In this document: positions 25,410 to 32,996 of the stretch, piece by piece
Layout: every line of letters begins with the position of its first letter
Numbering within the stretch: position 1 is the stretch's first letter
NCBI RefSeq assembly: GCF_017313225.1
Contig: NZ_JAFLNE010000001.1
Location: 744,001-808,000, forward strand
Direction: 5' to 3'
Length of the DNA stretch: 64,000 nt
From: Allomuricauda sp. CAU 1633
GTDB lineage: Bacteria > Bacteroidota > Bacteroidia > Flavobacteriales > Flavobacteriaceae
Program-made: the position numbers and the translations under genes
The notes under the pieces: model-generated
What the model was told of the DNA's origin: nothing
Databases searched by the model: none
What the model saw: the letters and a program-made list of their open reading frames with translations, nothing else

Positions 25410-28325
25410 TTATAGTGTAAATCGTAATCCTACTGTAAATCTTCTTCCCAAGGTGTATTCCCTAACGGTTTCTTCCCGATAAATTCGGGTTGGGGCATTT
25501 GGGCCAAGGCGCTCTTCTATATCCGTTGAAAAATTGCGGACTTCCGTAAAGTTGTCCAGAACATTTTGGGTCTGTTTTATGGTTGGATCTAGTAGGTTGG
25601 TCCCCCTAACATAGATTTCCCAATTTTTTGCAAATACTTTACTTATTCTAGCATTCAATACCATGAACCCATTTTCAACGATATTGTCGTTATAGGAATA
25701 GTCATAGTTGTTGAATCCGTCTGGGTTACCCAAAACAAATATTTTATCAGAAGCATAATTGGCATTGACCGATGCAGAAAATCTATTTTCGCCAGGGGAT
25801 TTTAGGTTTAGGTTAGCATTTAGGATGAAATCTGCTGCCCCCTCCAAGCCAGTTCGGCTGTTGGTTCCAAATCTGAAGAACTCAATTAGGTTTCCTTCTC
25901 CATCTCGTTCCAATTTCAAATCTTGTTCGTGCCACATGCGGGTAGCATTAAGAACCAAGTCTAAATCCATACCTGTGTCCTTGTCCAGTGTTTCATTGTA
26001 TGAACTTTTCAACAGGTTGATTTTGCTTTCCACCTCAATTCCATAAACTTTGGCATCTTCACCGGTATTATCGAATGTAAGTCTGTTCTCACCACCTTTG
26101 GCCAATGTTCTGTTGATAGGATCTTTGATGTCTTTATAGAAAACAGCAGTTGAAATCAACTGATCACTGGAAGGGAAAAACTCCCATTTAAAGTCAAAAT
26201 TGTTGGTAAAGGAAGCTACCAAGTTTTCTGCATTACCCACTACAACCAAACCATTGGGAGATACATACTCAAATGGAGCTATTTCCTTAAACTCAGGAAG
26301 GGTAATGGTTCTACTGGCAGCAAATCGAAGGGCATTTTTCTCGTTGATTTCATACTTCAGATTCAAACTTGGATACAGGTTTTGGTATTCCTGATCTACT
26401 TCACCTTGGCGACCAGCTCCTCCATCATTACCTACATCATAAAGTACATTGATGTTGTCCAATTGGTATCGCAGACCGGCATTGATGCCCCATTTCCCCA
26501 ATTCAAGGTTGAAATCGGTAAAAGCAGCTTTGGAGGTATATTCCCCGGTATAGATGTCTTGTCGTTCCCCTTGCTCGTTTTCGCCTAATCGGTTAATTTC
26601 AATGAGGTCATTATCCAAATTGTCTTGGTTGATCAAATCATTTATGCTTTCCAAACTGTTGGTGCTGATGTCAAAACGCCCCACTTCAGTAACACCAATA
26701 AATTCTGAGCTAAAATCCCTTTCTTTATTTCGGTAAGCGCCTCCAAAGTTTATATCAAATCCTTTGGTAACATCACCATCCTCATTTTCTTCCTTAATGA
26801 CAGTAATTTTATCTTTTATATAGCCATTAAATTCAATGTCTTCTATCAACTGGGAGGCTTTACGTTGTAAGAAACCACCTTGCGAGTTGAGAACAACATC
26901 TGCGGGGCCTTCATCAAAGAATAGCTGATTTCGTATACGGTTTGGTTCGTCCGCGTTCAAGAGGTTATATCCAAGTGCCCAGTTCAATTCATTTTTCTCA
27001 CCAATTTTATGTTCACCCAACAACTGGGTCACCCATAGACGAGTCTGCTTGGTATTTTGGTCACGGGCAAATTCAGAGTCTCTGTTATCCCCAGTATCAT
27101 CACTGATACGTGCTTCTCCATTTCTACCTTGTTCAACCACAAAATCATTCAACGTATTCAAAAAGGTGGTGGTGGACTTGATTTTGTTTTTATCGTTGAT
27201 GTACCAACTTAAATCCAGCAAAGCTGAATTGTTGATCTGAGATCGGTAAATGGTGTAGTCTGATGAAGCGATTTGAACAAAACCAAACTCTAGAAATTGA
27301 AAAACTCCTTCATTATAGGAATAGGTTCTATCATGAGACCCTGTAAGAATGAAGGATAGCTTGTTGTCAAACAATTTTGTTCCATATGCCAAATTCACAC
27401 CAAAGTCATACGGATTGTCTTTTACAACGGGATCCCACCCCTGCCGTGTGATTTGGTCAAGCAAGTTTCTTTCAGATTTGTAGAATCCTAGGCTAGCATC
27501 ATCAAGGTTTGGACTAGTTAAAAAGTTGTCCTTGACGCCATCGCTCATCACATTGGTGTTGTATCCGCCTTTAATACCGACGCTAAATTCAGTCTGGCCA
27601 ACCAATTCCCTTGACGCAATATTAATGGTCCCCGAAGCTTGATCAGCAGAATTTAAAGCGGAGTACGTTTTACTGATACTCACATTTTGGATAACCCTAG
27701 TTGGAAAAAGCCCAAGGTTGATGTTCTTCTTTTCTACATCATCAGAAGGTACGGGTAGGCCATTTAAGGTAGTGGAAAGGTATCGGTCACCAAGACCACG
27801 AACAAAGATGTTACCAGATGCTTCACTTTCGGTAACTCCAGAAATTTTGGTTGCAGCGGTTTGGACATCAGTAATTCCCAAATCGCCCAGTTCCTGTGCA
27901 CCAATACTTTCCACAACAATTGTGGCATTTTTTTGATCCAGAAGCAATGCTACTTCTGAGTCTTTTCGAGCAACAGTGGTGATTACCACTTCATCAAGTG
28001 CAAAACCAGATGAAGCACTCATGGGCACGTTTACACTGGTTACCTTTCCGGTTTCTACAGCCACATTGGGTATTTCAACAGTTTCATAGCCCAAATAGCT
28101 AAACACAACGGTGTAGGTACCTGGCTCCAAACCAGATATTTCATACAACCCATCAAAATCCGAAGTTGTTCCGGTTGTTGTTCCTTGAATAAGGACATTT
28201 GCAAAGGCTAAAGGCTCATCATTTAGCTCTCTGTCAGTCAGTTTACCTACGATGCTTCCCGTGGTATCCTGTGCTACCGCTTGCATGGTGAATGCAAGGG
28301 TCATAATCAGTAAAAAATATTTCAT
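25410..28325 (-). CDS. TonB-dependent receptor with CarboxypepD_reg-like N-terminus
   Basis: A 971-residue outer-membrane receptor. Order: signal peptide (to about QAVAQ), a carboxypeptidase-regulatory-like beta domain at about 24-105 (GSIVGKLTDRELNDEPLAFA, then FDGLYEISGLEPGTYTVVFSYLGYE), a plug domain with FVRGLGDRYLSTTLNGLPVP, and a long beta-barrel ending RRFTVGLRFTL. It imports a ligand using TonB energy. No SusD gene is adjacent; the triplicated lipoprotein follows instead. The frame is open to 28358; ATG 28325 gives a clean signal. It is divergent from a PhoB/PhoR-like pair, so phosphate-linked uptake is a reasonable guess only. Confidence 0.92.
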   Translation of the reverse strand: MKYFLLIMTLAFTMQAVAQDTTGSIVGKLTDRELNDEPLAFANVLIQGTTTGTTSDFDGLYEISGLEPGTYTVVFSYLGYETVEIPNVAVETGKVTSVNVPMSASSGFALDEVVITTVARKDSEVALLLDQKNATIVVESIGAQELGDLGITDVQTAATKISGVTESEASGNIFVRGLGDRYLSTTLNGLPVPSDDVEKKNINLGLFPTRVIQNVSISKTYSALNSADQASGTINIASRELVGQTEFSVGIKGGYNTNVMSDGVKDNFLTSPNLDDASLGFYKSERNLLDQITRQGWDPVVKDNPYDFGVNLAYGTKLFDNKLSFILTGSHDRTYSYNEGVFQFLEFGFVQIASSDYTIYRSQINNSALLDLSWYINDKNKIKSTTTFLNTLNDFVVEQGRNGEARISDDTGDNRDSEFARDQNTKQTRLWVTQLLGEHKIGEKNELNWALGYNLLNADEPNRIRNQLFFDEGPADVVLNSQGGFLQRKASQLIEDIEFNGYIKDKITVIKEENEDGDVTKGFDINFGGAYRNKERDFSSEFIGVTEVGRFDISTNSLESINDLINQDNLDNDLIEINRLGENEQGERQDIYTGEYTSKAAFTDFNLELGKWGINAGLRYQLDNINVLYDVGNDGGAGRQGEVDQEYQNLYPSLNLKYEINEKNALRFAASRTITLPEFKEIAPFEYVSPNGLVVVGNAENLVASFTNNFDFKWEFFPSSDQLISTAVFYKDIKDPINRTLAKGGENRLTFDNTGEDAKVYGIEVESKINLLKSSYNETLDKDTGMDLDLVLNATRMWHEQDLKLERDGEGNLIEFFRFGTNSRTGLEGAADFILNANLNLKSPGENRFSASVNANYASDKIFVLGNPDGFNNYDYSYNDNIVENGFMVLNARISKVFAKNWEIYVRGTNLLDPTIKQTQNVLDNFTEVRNFSTDIEERLGPNAPTRIYREETVREYTLGRRFTVGLRFTL

Positions 28326-28384
28326 TATCAGGTAAGTATTTGGCGCAAAGAACGCCACAGGCTGTAAAAGCGATGTTAGCTGTG

Positions 28385-28477
28385 TGTTAAGTGTTTATTT
28401 GGGAACCGTTACAATAATGTTATGAGATTAAATGAATGTTAAGCATTTATCCCGTTATAGTATTATCTTTACATTTG
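28385..28477 (+). promoter_or_regulatory. Response-regulator promoter with upstream direct repeats
   Basis: A perfect -7 box TACATTTG lies at 28470-28477, 27 nt before the response-regulator ATG. Two 14-bp direct repeats, TGTTAAGTGTTTAT (28385-28398) and TGTTAAGCATTTAT (28437-28450), differ at two positions and are 52 bp apart. The second ends 19 nt before the -7 box, where the -33 element should be. This is the expected place for an activator such as an OmpR/PhoB-family protein, possibly the gene's own product. Confidence 0.5.
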
Positions 28478-28503
28478 GGCGTTTAACTTAGAAATACCAT
28501 CCC

Positions 28504-29190
28504 ATGAAAACCAAGGATATTAAGATTTTACTTGTAGACGATGAACCTGATATTCTGGAGATTGTAAGCTATAATCTATCTGCAGAAGGGTACGAGGTCT
28601 TTACCGCTAAGAATGGTGCCGAAGGCGTGGCAAAGGCCAAGAAAAAAAGTCCACATTTGATCATCCTTGATGTTATGATGCCCGAAATGGATGGTATTGA
28701 AGCTTGTGAACAGATTAGAAATACTCCTGGACTGGAAAATTCGATCATTGCTTTTTTAACGGCGCGTGGTGAAGATTATTCCCAAGTAGCCGGTTTTGAT
28801 GCCGGCGCCGATGATTATATCACCAAACCCATTAAGCCAAAAGTTCTGGTGAGTAAGGTAAAAGCCCTGCTGCGAAGACTGAAGGAAGAAAAGAAAGAAG
28901 TGGAAGATATCGTCAAAGTTGGGAACATTGTGATCAACCGCGAAGAGTATAAAATTATCAATGATGGTGAAGAAATTATACTGCCCAGAAAAGAATTTGA
29001 ACTATTGTCCCTGCTTACCTCAAAGCCCAGCAAAGTATTCAAGAGAGAAGTGATTCTGGACAAAGTTTGGGGAAATGAGGTTGTGGTCGGTGGCCGTACC
29101 ATCGATGTCCATATCAGAAAACTACGCGAAAAAATTGGAGATCATCACTTTAAAACCGTTAAGGGCGTAGGGTATAAGTTTGTTCTGTAA
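28504..29190 (+). CDS. OmpR/PhoB-family response regulator
   Basis: A 228-residue response regulator. The receiver domain has the acidic pair D12-D13 (LLVDDEPD), phosphoacceptor D56 (LIILDVMMPEMDG), the switch Thr in IIAFLTARGE and K in YITKPIKP. The C-terminal winged helix (about 130-228) reads LPRKEFELLSLLTSKP and VGGRTIDVHIRKLREKIG, with GVGYKF at the end. It shares its stop with the start of the next gene (taATG), so the pair is co-translated. It resembles PhoB; the phosphate role is inferred from family and from the neighbouring TonB receptor. Confidence 0.92.
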   Translation: MKTKDIKILLVDDEPDILEIVSYNLSAEGYEVFTAKNGAEGVAKAKKKSPHLIILDVMMPEMDGIEACEQIRNTPGLENSIIAFLTARGEDYSQVAGFDAGADDYITKPIKPKVLVSKVKALLRRLKEEKKEVEDIVKVGNIVINREEYKIINDGEEIILPRKEFELLSLLTSKPSKVFKREVILDKVWGNEVVVGGRTIDVHIRKLREKIGDHHFKTVKGVGYKFVL

Positions 29191-30245
29191 TGGCCATTCA
29201 ACTCAGGAAATCCTATAAGTTTGCCTTAAGGTCTTCCCTTCTTATCACGGTATGTTTAACCGGATTGTTTGTAGCATTTCTTTTGGACAAGGGCCAAATG
29301 GATTGGCCCTATACAATATTGTTTACACTGATTTGTTTTGCCATTTGTTTTATTATTCTACAGATTCGTGTAGAGCGATTTATCTACCGACGGATCAAAA
29401 AAATATATGACGATGTTTCCCTACTGGAGTCTTCCACCTTTTCTTCAAGACCGGTAACCACCGATATGAAGACCCTTACCGAGGAAATTGAAAAATTTGC
29501 GGAGGGTAAGAAAATTGAGATCGACACCTTAAAAATACGGGAGGAATACCGAAAAGACTTTTTGGGGAATGTGTCCCATGAATTGAAAACCCCTCTTTTT
29601 ACCGTTCAAGGGTATATCTTGACTTTGTTGGATGGTGCCATGAAGGATAAAAAACTTAGGGAAAAGTATCTGGAACGTGCCAACAAGGGGGTGGAACGGT
29701 TGATTTACATCGTTAAGGACCTGGATTTGATTACCAAGCTTGAAGTAGGGGGGCTTAAATTGGAGCGTGAAAATTTTGACATCATTGAACTCATAAAAAA
29801 TGTGTTCGACCTCTTGGAGATGAAAGCTGCTGAGAAGGATATTGCCCTAACGTTTGATATGGAATACACGCAACCCATTTACGTAAATGCTGACCGGGAA
29901 AAAATACAACAAGTAATCAGCAACCTTCTTGTCAACTCCATCAAGTACGGGCACCCCAACGGAACTACCGAGGTGAGTGTGGAAAATTTGATCAAGAACA
30001 AGGTCATTATTAGGGTTACAGACAACGGGGAGGGTATCCCAAAACAGCACATTCCACGACTCTTTGAACGGTTTTATCGTGTTGATCAGAGCGGTAGTAG
30101 GGATGAAGGAGGTTCAGGGTTGGGATTGGCCATTGTAAAGCACATTATTGAGGTGCATGGCGAAAAAATCTATGTGGAAAGTGAGGAAGATGTGGGCTCC
30201 GAATTTTCATTTACGTTAGAAAAAGCCGCAAACAAATCCGCATAA
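29190..30245 (+). CDS. Sensor histidine kinase (PhoR-like)
   Basis: A 351-residue kinase with two membrane helices (about 15-33 and 41-58) and almost no periplasmic loop, so it probably senses through another membrane protein, as PhoR does. The H box is FLGNVSHELKTPLF with H130 as phosphorylation site; the ATPase domain has the N box (VISNLLVNSIKYG), G1 (VTDNGEGIP), F (LFERFYRVD) and G2 (GGSGLGLAIVKHI) boxes. Its last 76 bases overlap the convergent glycosyltransferase gene. It is translationally coupled to the response regulator. Confidence 0.92.
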   Translation: MAIQLRKSYKFALRSSLLITVCLTGLFVAFLLDKGQMDWPYTILFTLICFAICFIILQIRVERFIYRRIKKIYDDVSLLESSTFSSRPVTTDMKTLTEEIEKFAEGKKIEIDTLKIREEYRKDFLGNVSHELKTPLFTVQGYILTLLDGAMKDKKLREKYLERANKGVERLIYIVKDLDLITKLEVGGLKLERENFDIIELIKNVFDLLEMKAAEKDIALTFDMEYTQPIYVNADREKIQQVISNLLVNSIKYGHPNGTTEVSVENLIKNKVIIRVTDNGEGIPKQHIPRLFERFYRVDQSGSRDEGGSGLGLAIVKHIIEVHGEKIYVESEEDVGSEFSFTLEKAANKSA

Positions 30246-31282
30246 TCAATTTCCGAATCAAACTGCGCCAAACCTTCAAAATCACCCATTCGGGATAACT
30301 CGGCTAAGGTGAAATTATCTTGCTCGCTGTAAGGCACTAAATTTTGCTTTTCCATACGCTTGGCCAAATATTCTTGTTCATACTGCCCCGGAGTTGGAAT
30401 AAAAAAGGCCTTTTTTTCCAATTTGGCCAAATCCATAACCGTAGTGTACCCAGAACGGCACAAGACTTGGGCACTTTGGTTTAATGCGGTTTGCAACTCA
30501 CGGGATTGCATAAAATTAATTTGCAATAGGCAGCCTTTTTCCGTTTTGATTTCTTGCTTGGTCTGCGATTCCTCAATTTTACCGCCTACAAAAAGAATCT
30601 TGCCTTCAAATTGTTGAAGTTCCTTCAAAAGCTTTTCTTCCAATAGAGTACGCTGCGGTTCAGGGCCTGAAAGCAAAACCATCAGATCATAAATTACGGG
30701 AACATCCATTTTTTCAAACCGACTTAATGGCCCCAAATATTTTATGTTGAGTTTGGATTTCTTCAAGTGTCCCAACTTTCCTGTCAGGTTGGGTTTTCCT
30801 TCCACATCGGGAACCCAGCAGGCATTGAATTTTTTTATAATTTTTTGATGCGCCTGTGAACTCATCCATGTGGTATTTCCCGAAAGCACGTTGAGTTGGT
30901 GAGTGATAAAAACACAGGGCACTTTTTTGTAGTACACCCCAAGCCTATTGTCTGAAATGATGCCATCCAATTGATGCTCCTTCACCAACTTTTTTACCGC
31001 CTTTTTCTCCTTGGCCATGGCCTTGAGAACTTTGGGGGAATCCCAGATCATTTTAATCTTAAAATTCTTCCCTTTTTCGGCATACGTGATTTTATACGAA
31101 GGCAATTCAAAAGAAGGCAAATCCGGAAATTCCTTTTGCAAAAGAGAAAGCGCCACTCCATCTGAAGCTATAAAAGGTTGGTGACCCTGCTCCAAAAGGG
31201 CATTGATGATGGGAATACAGCGTGTAGCATGTCCCAAACCCCAATTCAATGGCGCTACCAAAATGCGTTTCGAATTTTGCAT
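30170..31282 (-). CDS. MurG-like (GT28-type) glycosyltransferase
   Basis: A 370-residue soluble glycosyltransferase of the GT-B type. The N-terminal NWGLGHATRCIPIINAL is the glycine-rich acceptor-side loop of MurG-type enzymes, and the C-terminal domain shows CRSGYTTVMDLAKLEKKAFFIPTPGQYEQEYLA, the donor-binding pattern. Bacteroidota relatives are annotated as glycosyl transferases of unknown acceptor. The final 25 codons (AAFSNVNENSEPTSSSLST) lie on the opposite strand of the histidine-kinase end, an antisense overlap of 76 bp. It is divergent from trmB. Confidence 0.85.
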   Translation of the reverse strand: MQNSKRILVAPLNWGLGHATRCIPIINALLEQGHQPFIASDGVALSLLQKEFPDLPSFELPSYKITYAEKGKNFKIKMIWDSPKVLKAMAKEKKAVKKLVKEHQLDGIISDNRLGVYYKKVPCVFITHQLNVLSGNTTWMSSQAHQKIIKKFNACWVPDVEGKPNLTGKLGHLKKSKLNIKYLGPLSRFEKMDVPVIYDLMVLLSGPEPQRTLLEEKLLKELQQFEGKILFVGGKIEESQTKQEIKTEKGCLLQINFMQSRELQTALNQSAQVLCRSGYTTVMDLAKLEKKAFFIPTPGQYEQEYLAKRMEKQNLVPYSEQDNFTLAELSRMGDFEGLAQFDSEIDYADLFAAFSNVNENSEPTSSSLST

Positions 31283-31323
31283 AACGACAAAAAAACAAAA
31301 TCCAAATTGCTTTTAGATTTCCT

Positions 31324-31331
31324 TAGTTTTG
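31324..31331 (+). promoter_or_regulatory. Promoter -7 box for trmB
   Basis: TAGTTTTG matches TAnnTTTG, 35 nt before the proposed GTG start of trmB. It supports that downstream start over an earlier one. Confidence 0.5.
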
Positions 31332-31366
31332 CCAAAACATTAAATTTTTGCTCAAAAGCACCAACA

Positions 31367-32035
31367 GTGGGAAGTAAAAACAAGCTAAAACGGTTTAAGG
31401 AGAACGAGACGTTTGCCAATGTGGTACAGCCCACGCGGGAGGAAGTTTTGGAAGGATTCAAATTGAAGAATAACTGGGCGTCTTTTTTTAAGAATACCAA
31501 TCCCATTGTGCTGGAACTGGGGTGTGGCAAGGGCGAATATACCGTTGGTTTGGCCCAAAGAAACCCTAACAAAAATTATATTGGGGTCGATATTAAAGGA
31601 GCTCGTTTTTGGCGTGGGGCCAAATCGGCCTTGGAGCAAAAATTGGACAATGTAGCTTTCCTGCGTACCCAAATTGAGCTGATAGACCATCTGTTTGGGG
31701 AAAACGAGGTCGATGAAATCTGGATAACCTTTCCCGATCCACAGATCAAATACAAACGCACCAAACATAGAATGACAAATCCTGTATTTTTAGAACGATA
31801 CAAAAAAATACTCAAGCCTGAGGGGATTGTAAATTTAAAGACTGATAGTGAGTTTATGCATGGCTATACACTTGGGCTTTTGCAGGGTATGGGACATGAA
31901 ATTTTGTATGCCAATCACGATGTTTACAAGAACGAAGGAAGCCCCCCAGAAGTTTTGGAAATCCAGACTTTCTACGAAAATCAGTATCTTGAGGTTGGAA
32001 AACCAATTACCTACATCCAATTTAGGATAACCTAG
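31367..32035 (+). CDS. trmB: tRNA (guanine-N7)-methyltransferase
   Basis: A 222-residue TrmB enzyme, which makes m7G46 in tRNA using S-adenosylmethionine. It has the SAM motif VLELGCGKGEYTVGLA, the YIGVDIKGARFWRGAKSA segment, and the catalytic-region WITFPDPQIKYKRTKHRM. The start is taken as GTG at 31367 (GSKNKLKRFKENETFANVVQ), the usual N-terminus of the family; the frame is open back to 31178, but that would overlap the divergent glycosyltransferase and precede the -7 box. LysE and an alkyltransferase-like gene follow within 3 bp each. Confidence 0.92.
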   Translation: MGSKNKLKRFKENETFANVVQPTREEVLEGFKLKNNWASFFKNTNPIVLELGCGKGEYTVGLAQRNPNKNYIGVDIKGARFWRGAKSALEQKLDNVAFLRTQIELIDHLFGENEVDEIWITFPDPQIKYKRTKHRMTNPVFLERYKKILKPEGIVNLKTDSEFMHGYTLGLLQGMGHEILYANHDVYKNEGSPPEVLEIQTFYENQYLEVGKPITYIQFRIT

Positions 32036-32038
32036 CCA

Positions 32039-32668
32039 ATGACCCATATCATTATACTTTTCTTCGCCACATTTTCGGCAGCCTTTATGGCTACCGTACC
32101 TCCAGGTCTGCTCAATATGAACGCAGCTAAAACCAGTGTGGAAAAAGGAAAACTAAACGGTGTTATTTTCAGTTTGGGGGTGTCCTCCATGATTATGATA
32201 CAGGCCTATATTGCCGTGTATATTTCAAAATTTTTATATCGCAATCCAGAAGTAATAGACCTTTTGCTCAAGATAGCCATAGGTGTTTTTGCCTTTTTTG
32301 CCATTTACTTTTTTATTACGGCCAAACGGAAGCAGGTCAAGAATTTTAAAAAAGTGAATGTTAGTAAAAAGAACAGTTTTTTTAAAGGGATTTTATTGGC
32401 GGCTCTCAACCTTTTGACCATTCCTTACTACAGCGGACTTAATGCCATGTGGAACGAAGCAGGGTGGATAAAATTTGAAGCTAAGGACATCACCACATTT
32501 GTGGTCGCAGCCGGTGCTGGAACATTTTCCGTACTGTACTTATACACTTTTTATTTTGATAAGTTGGAAACCAAGACCAATCGATTTTCAAAGAACTCCA
32601 ACTATATTTTGAGTGCCTTGATGCTCGTACTTTTGGTAATTACCCTTATCCGAATCTTTTATCGCTAA
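32039..32668 (+). CDS. LysE-family translocator
   Basis: A 209-residue membrane protein of the LysE/RhtB amino-acid exporter superfamily with about six helices. The family pattern is seen in FSAAFMATVPPGLLNMNAAKTS at the N-terminus, followed by GVIFSLGVSSMIMIQAYIAVY. Members usually export amino acids or similar small molecules; the substrate is unknown here. It starts 3 bp after trmB and 2 bp before the alkyltransferase-like gene, so the three form an operon. Confidence 0.82.
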   Translation: MTHIIILFFATFSAAFMATVPPGLLNMNAAKTSVEKGKLNGVIFSLGVSSMIMIQAYIAVYISKFLYRNPEVIDLLLKIAIGVFAFFAIYFFITAKRKQVKNFKKVNVSKKNSFFKGILLAALNLLTIPYYSGLNAMWNEAGWIKFEAKDITTFVVAAGAGTFSVLYLYTFYFDKLETKTNRFSKNSNYILSALMLVLLVITLIRIFYR

Positions 32669-32670
32669 AA

Positions 32671-32994
32671 ATGGAAGAGCAAAACTTCTTCGAAAAAGTT
32701 TACGAGGTGGCAAAACTAATTCCGTATGGGAGGGTCACTTCGTATGGAGCTATTGCCAAGTATCTGGGTGCTGCCCGAAGCGCCCGTATGGTGGGTTGGG
32801 CCATGAACAATTCATCGGCTAAAGACGTTCCGGCCCATCGAGTGGTAAACCGTGTTGGTGTGTTAACTGGAAAGCACCATTTTAGCGGGACCAATCTGAT
32901 GCAACAACTTCTCGAAAATGAGGGGGTCAAAGTGAAGGACAACCAAATTGTGGATTTTCAAAAGCATTTTTGGGATCCTGCAAAAGAGCTTTAG
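32671..32994 (+). CDS. Alkyltransferase-like protein (ATL), MGMT fold
   Basis: A 107-residue protein of the O6-alkylguanine-DNA alkyltransferase fold without the N-terminal domain. The DNA-binding helix is GRVTSYGAIAKYLGAARSARMVGWAM, but the active-site PCHR is P54-A55-H56-R57, so the alkyl-accepting cysteine is alanine. Such ATL proteins bind O6-alkylguanine, flip it out and hand it to nucleotide excision repair rather than repairing it. It ends 2 bp from the convergent amidase gene. The assignment is firm; the exact partner is inferred from the family. Confidence 0.9.
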   Translation: MEEQNFFEKVYEVAKLIPYGRVTSYGAIAKYLGAARSARMVGWAMNNSSAKDVPAHRVVNRVGVLTGKHHFSGTNLMQQLLENEGVKVKDNQIVDFQKHFWDPAKEL

Positions 32995-32996
32995 AG

